Assembly: GCA_018389105.1 (NCBI GenBank)
Contig: JACATO010000631.1
Span: 1,178,001-1,242,000, forward strand
Direction of reading: 5' to 3'
Source: Nautilus pompilius
Taxonomy: Eukaryota; Mollusca; Cephalopoda; Nautilida; Nautilidae
DNA length: 64,000 bases
Part shown: positions 11,601-21,400 of the stretch, piece by piece
Layout of the letters: the number at the start of each line of letters is the position of its first letter
Position numbering within the stretch: the stretch's first letter is position 1
Notes under the pieces: model-generated
The model's database searches: none
What the model was told of the DNA's origin: nothing
Seen by the model: the letters and a program-made list of their open reading frames with translations, nothing else
Position numbers and translations under genes: made by a program

Positions 11601-13638
11601 TATATATATACTTACCAGCTGAAGCTAGTGTCAAGTAATATATAAGTGACCCACTCTGATTGATAACAAAAGGTACCATGTACTGAAAGAGAAAATTGTA
11701 CACATTTAAAAACTACTCTCAACTTCCAAATTCACAAAAAAATACAAAATGTCACAATAAACCAGTGAGATTTATTTATCAAATAAACTAGTTCATTCAT
11801 TTTGATTATATAGAGCTGAAAAAACTGTTAATACTTTAATGGTTCCAAAAACAAAAGAACTTACCATCTTGGAGAAAATTCAAATCAAGAATCACACATT
11901 TTTTTGGACCAAGTTAAAAGTAGATATAACAGAAAGTTAATGATCTAATTCTTAAATATTTATGCCTTAATATTTAAAAATTTATTTTAGCCATAATATC
12001 AAAAATCATATTTACAATTTACAGATCCTTTCAATGCATAAGCAATTGTAAAAACTTTGATTTCTGCAGATATAAAAACTTGAATTTCAAAAAAGGTTTG
12101 TGGTTATTAAAAATACAAATATGTTATAGTCAAAGTAAATAAAGTACAATTGTAACATTTATTAGCATCTAGCTTGTAGTATAAAAGTATTAACTGCTAA
12201 CTATATCCCAATTAAGACTGAATTAAGGAAAGAAAATCACTGAAACTTTCTACCTTTTCCTAAAAGCAAACCTTTCCCTACACTACCTCATAAGCTTATG
12301 ATAAACTTAAATCAGAACAGTTAATTTTTGTTAAAAGTTAAAGTTTGTGCTGTATAAGATGCTAACTAACAAAATTTCTAAGTTCATTCAATAATTACCT
12401 TCCAGTTAATAAGAAGAAACCAGAGTTCTGAGAAGAACTGGAGGACAACATTACTTTTCTTGATATTTTCAATTCCTACACCAGCACTCTTCATAAGGGG
12501 ATTGGTTGCCCCCCACAGCACAGCAACCATTATCAACCATAGTGCATCGCCTGAAAATACAAAATACAACCTGTGCATGCTATACATACATAGAAACAGA
12601 ACTGCAACTTAAAGATGTAGTACAGGTTAATGTTGATCTCTTCAGAATTATTTCTTAAAGGGAATTTATCTTTGAAGGTTTCCTTAATAATGTAAGAAGT
12701 TACCCCCTACCTACATGAGTTATCATGCCTTCCATCTATAGTATTAAAAATATATATACAGTTATTGCTTTTAATATAAAAGAATATTTTCAAAGCCCAC
12801 TTTCAGCATGGTAGAACTTATGTTAAACTACACACCACATTAAAAAAAGTTCTTTTGGTGTAGGGGGCAAGAATTTCACATAATACCTCCATGTCCAAAT
12901 AGAGTAGTTAGCAATTAAAATTAAAATTTTAGCATCAATTTGCTTTTGTTGTTTTGACAAAAGAAATGGTACCAAAAAAAATTTCAATTACAAAGGTACT
13001 GAATTTCCACCTGTAGCACAGTTGAACAGGGCTTAAGTGATATTTCAATTCACTAAAACAACTGTGCTATCGTCATCCCAATGTATCATTATGGAGTAAA
13101 AATGTAATCTGGTAGAGGAACAGATGATGTATAGGACACAAAATTTAAGAGATCCCTATTTTTGCTAGGTTTGGAAAAATGGGCAAATTGTTTTAAAAAT
13201 AATTTTAAATCAAGGCAAACATATAAGCTAATCAATGACTGTCAGGACATTCTATCCCACCCCCCCACCCCTGTGAAGTTATGCCGTACTGTCTGTTTAA
13301 TTTGGGAAGTAATCGACAGTGAAACCAAATCAATGCCGAGGTATGGTCATCCGCCGAGGACATTAAGGGTTAGCAGAATTCTCAGGATAGCGGTACCCCT
13401 ATTCATTCGTTGAAAGCACGCCAAGAGAACATTATTCTGTCACCTTAAGTATTAGGGCGTGTTCAGATAAAGCCCGGCCGGATACTATTACAGGGGGGGG
13501 GGGTCTTGTTTGTCTCAGACTCTGAACGTTCCTTTCCACTCGCATTGAATTACAGAGAGAGAGAGAGAATTACGTAGGTCGGACGTGTGGCGGGGAGTCA
13601 CTCACTACTAAATCGATCTCTGTACCTGAAGAAAACAT
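5539..13638 (-). CDS. TMEM234: Transmembrane protein 234 homologue (5 coding exons)
   Basis: Joining minus-strand exons 13638-13626, 12550-12399, 11682-11616, 10041-9952 and 5603-5539 gives one 128-residue frame; every junction has GT/AG sites and matching phase. From memory the human protein is about 140 residues. Recognisable blocks are VAVLWGATNPLMKSAG (first helix and loop), FVINQSGSLIYYLTLAS (second helix), LAVPITNSLTFVFTAIMG followed by HILGEKIS (third helix), and GMVFILAGIGLCLL (fourth helix). The human counterparts I recall are VAALWGGTQPLLKRAS, FLLNQCGSLLYYLTLAS and LAVPICNSLAIIFTLIVG. The family is a four-helix integral membrane protein related to the EamA/DMT transporter fold. Its substrate is not established, and a role in kidney filtration has been reported in vertebrates. 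The last intron holds a hAT relic. The gene is divergent from NUDT6. No frameshift or stop was seen, so it appears functional. Confidence 0.9.
6240..7830 (-). mobile_element. Decayed hAT transposon (TTF finger/DUF4371, ZMYM1-like)
   Basis: Minus-strand frames carry scattered hAT landmarks. A TTF-type zinc-finger region reads WLGYSGSQNAACCFCCHHFP at about 7530-7590, preceded by a PSKFSIIEKES-like segment and followed by FCKHELIF. Further along, TRWSCQCAACKSL (about 6690-6755) matches the hAT block usually read as TRWSCR.DA.KAL. FSVKDLTNCRNETSSEELW (6347-6538) resembles the late helical part of DUF4371 proteins. Many stops and frame changes separate these pieces. TIRs and the 8-bp target duplication were not found. 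It sits in the last TMEM234 intron in the same orientation as the gene. Confidence 0.75.
8119..8340 (+). repeat. 222-bp duplicate, copy 2
   Basis: Second copy of the unit at 4025-4246, in the same orientation and with one visible mismatch. It lies in the last TMEM234 intron, between the hAT relic and exon 4. The homology stops sharply at both ends. The interval between the copies contains TMEM234 exon 5 and the hAT relic. Confidence 0.9.
8400..9000. repeat. Degenerate, irregular repeat cluster
   Basis: Similar phrases recur: CCAGATTAACACATAACTAG (8409), CCCAATTAATGCATAATTAA (about 8707) and CCAGATTAATACATAACCAG (8904). Phrases like ACAAACACAGGATCAATGCT (about 8540) and ACAAACATAGATTCAATGCT (8959) also recur, as do blocks like ATTCAACACATTTATGAAA (about 8625) and ATTCAACATATTTACAAAA (8787). 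This suggests two or three diverged copies of a unit of roughly 200-500 bp. Unit boundaries cannot be fixed by eye. Confidence 0.45.
9952..10041 (-). CDS. TMEM234: TMEM234 coding exon 4
   Basis: The acceptor is TTTATTTCAG and the donor GTACTATAAA. The 90 bases start by completing a Glu codon and encode LSLAVPITNSLTFVFTAIMG then HILGEKISL, the third helix with the LAVP..NSL motif and the conserved GE after it. The exon ends in phase 1 and joins exon 5 to form Glu. Confidence 0.93.
10512..10556 (+). repeat. 45-bp direct repeat, copy 1
   Basis: Begins AGAAAGTTAATGATC and ends TTATGCCTTAATATTT. It is identical over 45 bases to 11931-11975. It lies in the intron between TMEM234 exons 3 and 4. Confidence 0.9.
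11616..11682 (-). CDS. TMEM234: TMEM234 coding exon 3
   Basis: The acceptor is TTCTCTTTCAG and the donor GTAAGTATA. The 67 bases encode YMVPFVINQSGSLIYYLTLASA plus one base. The NQSGSL and YYLTLAS blocks are the best conserved part of the family, so this small exon is secure. Two identical 45-bp repeats flank it at 10512 and 11931. Confidence 0.94.
11931..11975 (+). repeat. 45-bp direct repeat, copy 2
   Basis: Identical to 10512-10556 and in the same orientation. It lies in the intron between exons 2 and 3, so the pair brackets exon 3. The flanks on both sides of the two copies are unrelated. Confidence 0.9.
12399..12550 (-). CDS. TMEM234: TMEM234 coding exon 2
   Basis: The exon is preceded on the minus strand by TTTTGTATTTTCAG and followed by GTAATTATTG. 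It has 152 bases: two complete the Gly codon and the rest give 50 codons ending INWK. It contains the first transmembrane helix with the family signature LWGATNPLMK and the amphipathic loop NIKKSNVVLQFFSELWFLL. Confidence 0.93.
13626..13638 (-). CDS. TMEM234: TMEM234 coding exon 1 (13 coding bases)
   Basis: On the minus strand ATG TTT TCT TCA G is followed by GTACAG. The phase-1 end joins exon 2, which begins GC, to make a Gly codon. This gives MFSSGDALWLIMVAVLW, which puts the conserved Trp at residue 17 against 18 in the human protein. Only this placement was found that supplies a Met and the correct phase. The 5' UTR should extend rightwards from 13638. Confidence 0.72.
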
Positions 13639-14579
13639 TATTTATTGATTTACGATTAAATTCATTCAACATTTTATCCAGATTATCGAAAAAAAAAAAC
13701 AAACCCTTAAATAAATATTTGAAGACAAACAGATCAGTTACCTAAACCCGACATTCGCCCATCGTGTCAGCCCCAAAGTGATTTTTTATGAAAACCTGGA
13801 ACGTTTACCTACTTTACGAAACACGGCTTTCTACCGTTCCCCCCTCTCTCTTTTTTTTTGCATAATTTTGTTTTAATGCAAACAACGAAAGGTTTTTTTT
13901 TTAAAACAATAAAAAATCGTTTCATTTAAAATATTTTGGTACAAGCGAGTAAAAATATTCAGATTAAACCTTACAGAATGACAAAAAAAAAACAAAAAAA
14001 AAACTTCTTCGTTCCGTTTCGAAGATTGATCCAATTTTTATACAAAAAGACCAAAAGATAACTTCTCGACAGGAAAGTCGTCTCGAGGTGAAAGCCATCG
14101 ATTTGTTGAATAGGAAACTTCTCAGTGTGGTTATTTTTATTATTTTTTTAAAAATTTTTGAAGGTAACCTGAACATTTACTACTTATTATTATTATTGCT
14201 TACAAGTTGCTTAAACCACATCATAATTTTTAAACGAAGATTTTTTTGTAAACGTTTAATTACATATTTATCTCCCCTTTTTATTTTTGTGACTAAACTG
14301 TTCCCCAACATATTAGATCTTTTTCTTTTTAAATATTCGTGTAGAATTGTGAAATTACTTTTTTTTTATAAAACAATTAAATAAATTAAGCTTATTAAAT
14401 TACGCTAAAAATGTGTTAACTTAACAATTCGATCCCATGATGCTAATTTTTTTTTTTAACTGATGCAAGGGAGATAACGGCTGAGCATTGTTATTTATCT
14501 CTGTTTTTCTAGTTAAGAAATGAAATTAAGTAGATTTCTCCCTCAAGTAGATAGATTATACAATTGAGACGGCGGCAAA
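13639..14579. other. TMEM234 upstream region
   Basis: This should hold the TMEM234 5' UTR and promoter, transcribed leftwards. It contains several A/T homopolymers, two long T-rich stretches and scattered CpGs. A run of 13 Gs lies just inside the gene's first intron, near 13494. No TATA box or initiator could be assigned with confidence. One mollusc-type AAGGGAGATAAC word is at 14467. Confidence 0.35.
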
Positions 14580-14879
14580 TATATATATACTTACATACTT
14601 ATATATGTATATTATATATGTGGTCATTTTTCTTCCCTGGCTGGGATCTTTGTATAAGCTGTGATGGCCTACCTCTGCCTTATTGTAACTACTGAGCTAA
14701 ACTAAAGGGAAAAATCCGCAGTTTTATATATATATATATATACTTACATACTTATATATGTATATTATATATGTGGTCATTTTTCTTCCCTGGCTGGGAT
14801 CTTTGTATAAGCTGTGATGGCCTACCTCTGCCTTATTGTAACTACTGAGCTAAACTAAAGGGAAAAATCCGCAGTTTTA
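14580..14879 (+). repeat. 153-bp tandem duplication, two copies
   Basis: Copy 1 occupies 14580-14726 and copy 2 14733-14879, joined by a short TA run. I see no difference between the 147 aligned bases. Each unit starts in a TA tract, continues ACTTACATACTTATATATGT and ends AAAAATCCGCAGTTTTA. The AT end can fold on itself. Identity implies a recent duplication. Confidence 0.95.
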
Positions 14880-16651
14880 GTGGGTACAACATGTTTTTGT
14901 TTCACTGGAAGTAAAATGGTTAAGGCCCCCATCACTATTAAGCTTTGTTGTGTTTTTTTTTTCAGCAGTACATCATTGTATAAACGTTCCATCATTGAGC
15001 ATCCTCTCTTGACATTCTCTGTTTTTTTTCCACACAACTGCTTTGATTTTTTGGTTCTCTCTCTCTCTCTTGTCACACAGGCGGAACCACAAACGTTTAG
15101 CCTGGGTGGGGGTTATGTGCTATGCTGAGGCTGCTGAGTATTGACGTGCAGCTGTGGTTCAACTAGTTTTTTTTTTTTTTTTTTAGTAAAAGCACAAAAC
15201 ACAAAAGTGTATCCATCTGAAATTCCTGCTTGATGCCCCTTTCATTTTTTAAAAAATCTACACACGAGATGCTACTCCAGCACCATCCAAAAGATTGCAA
15301 AAATATATATCTATACACACATCAGATGGCATCTGTTGGTTTGTTTGGACCATTTAAATTTAGCGATTTCTTGTCTGTTAGCGTCTCCAGCGATGATGCC
15401 TCTATCATGATGCATACTCAATCATCCCTTAGACTGCAGATTTTTATACCTTTGTAATATAATGAAACTAATGTATGATGTTTCTCAAAACCATAAAAGG
15501 AGCGTGCAGTTGCTTGATGTTTGTCGAGGAAAAATTCCTTTTGGGTACATGACTTATTCTTTTGATGGGTCATTATAGGCTTGAGTTTCATCCTAGGAAG
15601 AAGTCATTAAAAAAAATTTGTAGAAAAAATAAAATGCTGTTTCCAGTCTTCATGCTAGATGTCACCACATAAGGAATTTGATTCTTGAAGAATACATACA
15701 TTAACAAGGAATACTGCTCATATGAGGACAAAGCTGTACAATTAAAAATGGTCAACTGGATCTGACTGGCCCATTTTCCAATCATCTAAATGTACAACTA
15801 CACATGTACTGTAGCTACTATTTTTTTTAAATTTTATGTTGTAGAGCCAAAGCAAGAAAGAGGATAATTTAAAACTGAAAATTGTAAGTTGGTTATCTTT
15901 AGACCCTCTATTCTGTTACCAAAGCTTAGAGTGAGATTCTGACGTCACTCAGACTGAATCTTTGTTCAGTCAGGGCCCTAGGTTTTGATGCAGGCATAAT
16001 TTCCTCCTGTCTGTCATTCCTCTGACACCTACAGCCTTAAGTGTGCATGGAAGCAATTAATTATAATGATTTCAGAATTTTATATCCACCACCTTTCAAA
16101 AGAAAAAATTCCAAATGAAAATTATGGTGAGCAGAAATGTTAAACATGATCTTAATGTTCCCCCCTTTTTTTGTTTTTATAATTTCTATTTCTTTTAGAG
16201 TAGATTGTATAATTAATAATATTTGTATTTTCCATTTAATATGCATACATTTTGTACTTTTCCTTAGTAGTGAATGGACCAACTGCATCTCTGAAAATGT
16301 TATTCATCTTATGCTTTAAGATGGGTGTACATTTGTATGTTTCTGCCTTTACAGAATAAATAAATGTAGAATCTCAGTTATGTTTGACAAAGATTTTTTT
16401 CCTTAATGTAATAGGAATAAAAATCAAAATGGTCCCACTGAATTTTTTGGCAATGTTTAGTATTCAAAGGGCAGGTCTCTGTAGTAAGTTATGAAAGTAG
16501 GGATTTCTTGTAGACATGTGGCTACACAACAAATATTTGTTAACTTCAATAAATGCACACTTTGCAATACTCTTTTGACCAAATAATATTATTTGAACCA
16601 ACCAATACAATAGTTATGGTATAATTAAACTTAAGAAAATATTAATTATTT
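14880..16651. other. Intergenic DNA between TMEM234 and NUDT6, no gene seen
   Basis: Open frames up to 82 codons exist but resemble no protein, and no conserved exon was found. A NUDT6 5' UTR exon could lie here or further right, because the first NUDT6 coding exon is preceded by what looks like a splice acceptor. Confidence 0.4.
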
Positions 16652-18121
16652 TTAGGTTATACAGTAATTTTGGCAACTACCTTAGATGCTTTAATATATG
16701 TAAATGTTATCTTACAATCTGCACAAACTTGATCCACTGGTACCTATTAAAAAAGAAACTAAAATAATAACTTTTCTTCTGAGAATTCTGCTTAATCAGA
16801 GCAAAAATAAAAGATTGTTGGTTGGATTAATTTTATCAGATCATTACAAATGTTTTGTTGGTTTTTCTATTATGTTAATTTGGAGTTCATTTTTTGCATG
16901 CTTGTGAAGGTATATGCAGATAATTTGCATATTGCTTTGTAGCATGTGCTCTGGCATACATTATGCAAAACCTACCTTTTTAAAAATCATAAAATGGATA
17001 TTTATTTCAGGGTTCTGATTGAAGCATGGAGAGAAAAGCTTTTCATGCCATTTTGCTTCACGAGTTCAAACCAGGCCACAAAGCGAGCAAGGCAACTCAT
17101 AACATTAAGCAAGCTTTGGGCGAGGACACAACAAATTAATGCACAGTACAATGATGGTTTGCAAAGTTTCAATTAGGAGATGTGAGCTACAAAGATAAAG
17201 AACATAGCTGATGTCCTTCCAGCTGTGATGACAACCATCTAAAAGCCTCAGTGAAGCCGATCCAAGAAAAGCAATACGAGAAGTTGCTGGAGAGCTTAAA
17301 GTAAGCACTGGAACTGTTTCCCAGCATCTTGATGCAATCGGAAAGGTGAAAAGGCTTGACATGTTGGTGCCTCAAGAGTTGAATAAACAACAACAAAATC
17401 ATCAGTTGGAGATCTGCTCTTCCCTTGTCATAAGAAACAAAAATTACCCATTTCTTGACAGAATCATTACATATGATGAAAGTGGGTCCCTGATTACAAT
17501 CGAAAACGATCAACACAATGGCTCGACAGAGACAAGCAACCTAACCACATTCCAAAACCCAGCCTCCACCCAAAGAAGGTCATGGTCACTGTCTGGTGGA
17601 CTGCAACTGGTGTTATCCATTATAACTTCTTGCAACCTGGCAAAACCATCACGGCTGAAAGGTACTGTTGTGTATTAAACACTGTTCACCAGAAACTCTT
17701 CAAATGACAGATGGTACTGGTGAATCAGAGGCCCAATCCTGCTCCATGACAATGTTTGACCTCATGTTGCAAAAGTGACTCTTCAGAAACTGCACACACA
17801 TTGGGGTACCAAGTTCTCCCTCACCCAGCCTATTCACCATACATTTTTCCCACAGACTACCACCTTTTCAAACTCCTTGACAGCTTCCTCCATATGGAAT
17901 CCTTTTCCAACCAAGCAGCAATCGAAACTGTCTTCCAACAGTTTATCAACTCCAGAAATCCAGATTTTTTCAAAATGGTATAAATGTGCTTGTAACTGGT
18001 TGGCAGAAGTGTAATGGTTGTAATGGAATTTACTTTGATTGATAAACTTCACGTTCAGCAACGATATTAAGTCTCATTGTTGCGTTAAAAAAAACTGACA
18101 AAACCTTTGTAACAACCTAAT
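16652..18121 (+). mobile_element. Decayed mariner transposon with both ends recognisable
   Basis: The left end reads TTAGGTTATACAGTAATTTT from 16652. The right end, read inwards on the minus strand from about 18120, is TTAGGTTGTTACAAAGGTTT. The first seven bases are identical and the rest similar, and a TA follows the right end. Transposase starts at ATG 17026 (MERKAFHAILLHEFKPGHKA). It continues with the catalytic block ITYDES (about 17464), LLHDNV.PHVAK (about 17740) and HPAYSPYIFPTDYHLFK (about 17823), ending near 18045. This is the Hsmar1/SETMAR-type family, with motif spacing D,D34D. There are stops and frameshifts. At about 1470 bp it is longer than the usual 1.3 kb; the excess lies before the ORF. 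A splice-acceptor-like TATTTATTTCAG at about 16999-17010 stands just before the ATG. Confidence 0.88.
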
Positions 18122-18264
18122 ACTTTCCATACTACATCTCATCTTGACCTTGTGAAGTAGCCACTCCCCCATTTCAATGGATGACTGTAATTAGTGAAGA
18201 TCATAGTTATTAGATTGTTTGTACTATTTGATTTTGCTGTTCACAGAAAGTTGGTATTTATTTC

Positions 18265-18491
18265 AGAGATGAGATGAACCCCAGTAGAGAACTTTGCTGC
18301 CATTAGCCAAATGTGGAAGTCAGTCAATGGCCAGTGTGCTAGGTGGTGGTATCCCCCTCATTCTCACAAATGGTTGCACAGACTGAAGCATATTTTACAG
18401 GGAGACGTGGACCATTATAATGGAATTACCATTGATCTGTCTCATCTTCCTGCTCTCATCAGCAATGCAGATTTTCAAGCCATCTTGACAA
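18265..18491 (+). CDS. NUDT6: NUDT6 first recognised exon (coding from 18311)
   Basis: The ATG at 18311 is the first Met after an in-frame TGA at 18275. TATTTATTTCAG ends at 18264 and looks like an acceptor, so a non-coding 5' exon upstream is likely. Coding sequence gives 60 residues plus one base; the donor is GTAAAG at 18492. The segment GDVDHYNGITIDLSHLPALI matches the start of the conserved N-terminal domain. Confidence 0.85.
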
Positions 18492-21400
18492 GTAAAGTTT
18501 TCTTTGATCTGGTAATTGTGGGAGAAAAAAAAATATATATATATATATATATATTGAGTGTGATAAAGGGTTTAGGTTATTTTATTGGGTGATATTATAG
18601 TTGTATTTTCTTTAAGGTATAAAATAGGAAATGGAAACTAAACACTAGTGTACTTAAACATTACATTGGAATAAACAGAAGACAAAATATTTTTTTTTGA
18701 GAATAACAAACATTTATTTAAAAATGTCTTGGAAAGTATCTTTTCTCTAAGCATGGTTATAAGTCAGAAAATCTAGACTGACAGTAATATAGGTAATCAT
18801 ATAAAATACTATAGCCAAATCAGTTTGGAAGAAAGTTGTTTTTTTTTAAATAATATTTTGGTTAGTGATTCTCCATGTATGATTTGAAGTGTTTGTGAGT
18901 TTAGTAGCACCTCTAGGAGACGAGGCACCAGTTTGATTATATTTTTTAAGTTTTTTAAAGCCAGTAGTAACAATTTACAAAGTACTTATGCCACTAAAGC
19001 ATTTTAAAATTTGTTTATACTATGAATTTGTTAGTTATCTGCATAAACAAGTTGATTAAGCTCGTTCTCTTGCCCATCTGTTTCAGCATCTTTAGCGCAG
19101 TGGCAGTCTGAAAACAGGCCGGCAGTGTGGCTTAAGGTTCCTATTCAGCGTGCTGCTTTGATCCCTCTCGCCTCTAAACTCGGCTTCACCTATCACCATG
19201 CTGAGAATGAAATGGCCACCCTCAAATTAGGGCTGAATCCAAGTCGTGCAAATGCTTTGCCTATATTTGCCACCCATCAGCTGGGAGTCGCAGGTAAAGT
19301 GATTAGGTTAGATCAAAGACATTCCATATGCCGGACTGCTGAAGGTGATTTTATGAAGTTTTTGGAATGCATATAAGTGATCTCCCTTATTTTGTTTCAA
19401 CCAGTTTACTATTAACTGCTGGTTACAGTTAATGGCCAAAACATAAAAGGGACCAGCCAGTCTGACTATATTTTGTGCTTCCTATAGCCCTCTGATCTTG
19501 TTTGGTTTTTAAACAGAAAAAAATGATGATGTAAAAGTTTCCATTTAAAAACATTTTCTTTAAACGATTTATTGGTAAGACTGCACTAAAACTCCTAAAA
19601 AATCACATTAGGTTGGTTTGTTTTTTCATGAATCTGTTTATGCAAATCTTATATACAGTAATTTCTTTTAAACCCTGGGTGTTATCCCAGCATCTTTATT
19701 TTAAACATTGGAATAAATAGGATTTATTAACAAAATTTTTTCATATGAAATAGATATTAAACAATTATGTACAGTGATTAGTAATGTACTGAAGTAAACT
19801 GCCATCATATATAAATAAGTAATTCAAAAATATCAGCAGGACATTTAAGGTACGGTTGAATCTTCATTCAAGTATGACAACTCTTTCATGCATTTGATGC
19901 ATTCTTCCTCTCCCTGGTAATTAAAAGTATTGTTTCCATTCATTTTTCTTAATAGCAAAGATATCCTTTCAACTGGTAGCTTTGCACACACGGTGTTTTC
20001 CCAGCTGCTGAGAGTTTAGTATGATATAACCAACCCTGCCCTTCTCTTCTTGATTCATCAGACAGGTCTCACGAGCATTTTTGTGTACTGCTGGTCTCCT
20101 TTTGAAGTATCTTTCGGCAACCTAAAATGCTACTGTCTGATAGATCATCAGAAGAGAACTGCAGCAGTTAAAATAATTAACCCGTTTTTTTAATTTCTGG
20201 CCACAAGCACCTCCACAAACTCAGACCTAAACAGTTTCTCTTTTGACTATTCCGGGCTTAGGATTTATTGTGTACTTCATGCACCTCTCAAGTTTCCATT
20301 GCAGTGATGCTTTAGTTTGTGAGCAGTTGGATATGTTGACAGTGTAGGCGTAAAGAATAAAATTACTTTTATGTCAACTCGGGTAGTGCATGATCTGGGA
20401 TGTCCTAAATTTGAAATGAAAACCCTATTGATGTCAATATTCACCTTTCAGTAGGCGTTATCTCTCTTTTTGGATGAATTTTTTGTGTTTTTTTTTTTTT
20501 AGGAATGGTTATTAAGATGGACACTAGAGAAGTATTGGTCATTCAGGAAAAAAATAGAAAGGTAATTGCGCTCATTATAGGAGGCGATTGTAAACCACTT
20601 TTGTGTGTTTTATTTGCGATGAGTGTACGCGTGCTTTAAGGTGAGACTGTGCAACAATGGCCGAAACGACTGTGGTGTCGTATTACACAAAATATCTCTT
20701 CGCCATCGGTTTCTGGATTACAGTCCGTAGGAAATCTGACAGAATGCTGGTCCATAATATTCACAATTGCAGCTTTCATTGTTTTTAAAAAAAAAACCAA
20801 AATAATAGTGTAAAACAAAAACAAAAGCTCCATTTGGTTGGAGTGAAATTAGTTGTAAAACAACACACTACATCTAAGGTTTTGTTTTAATAATTTAAAT
20901 AGATTGGAAGATGCTGATGTTGCCGATCATAAAACACGCATGAATCTTACGGATGATATTTACAATTTAATGTTATACTCGCAATGATAAAAAATCATCT
21001 TTCTCGTGAATCTTTTTTATCAAAGTCACTTGGAACGGATGACGTCAGAGAATTATCTCCCTTTAATTATCATGGATTGACACGCTATAAATTTGAATTT
21101 TATAAAGAGATAGAGTGTCACTGTAGACTTATACAAGGCCCAACCCCCACAGGGGCGAAAATTTTCTCTCAATACAATCTTAAAACTTTTAACCCTATCA
21201 CTACTAATAACCAGTGCCAGTAGTTTATCAATACATGACTAACGTTCTCCTAATATTTAGCCCCGATTACTACTTTACTTCCTAGAAGTAGATAATCTTG
21301 AAGCCTGTTGCTGTGCATCTGCTGGGAAAACAAATTTTTTTTTTTTTTTTAAGGAAACTTCCATAAACATCACAAACCCAAACTTGGTAAATCTAACCTT

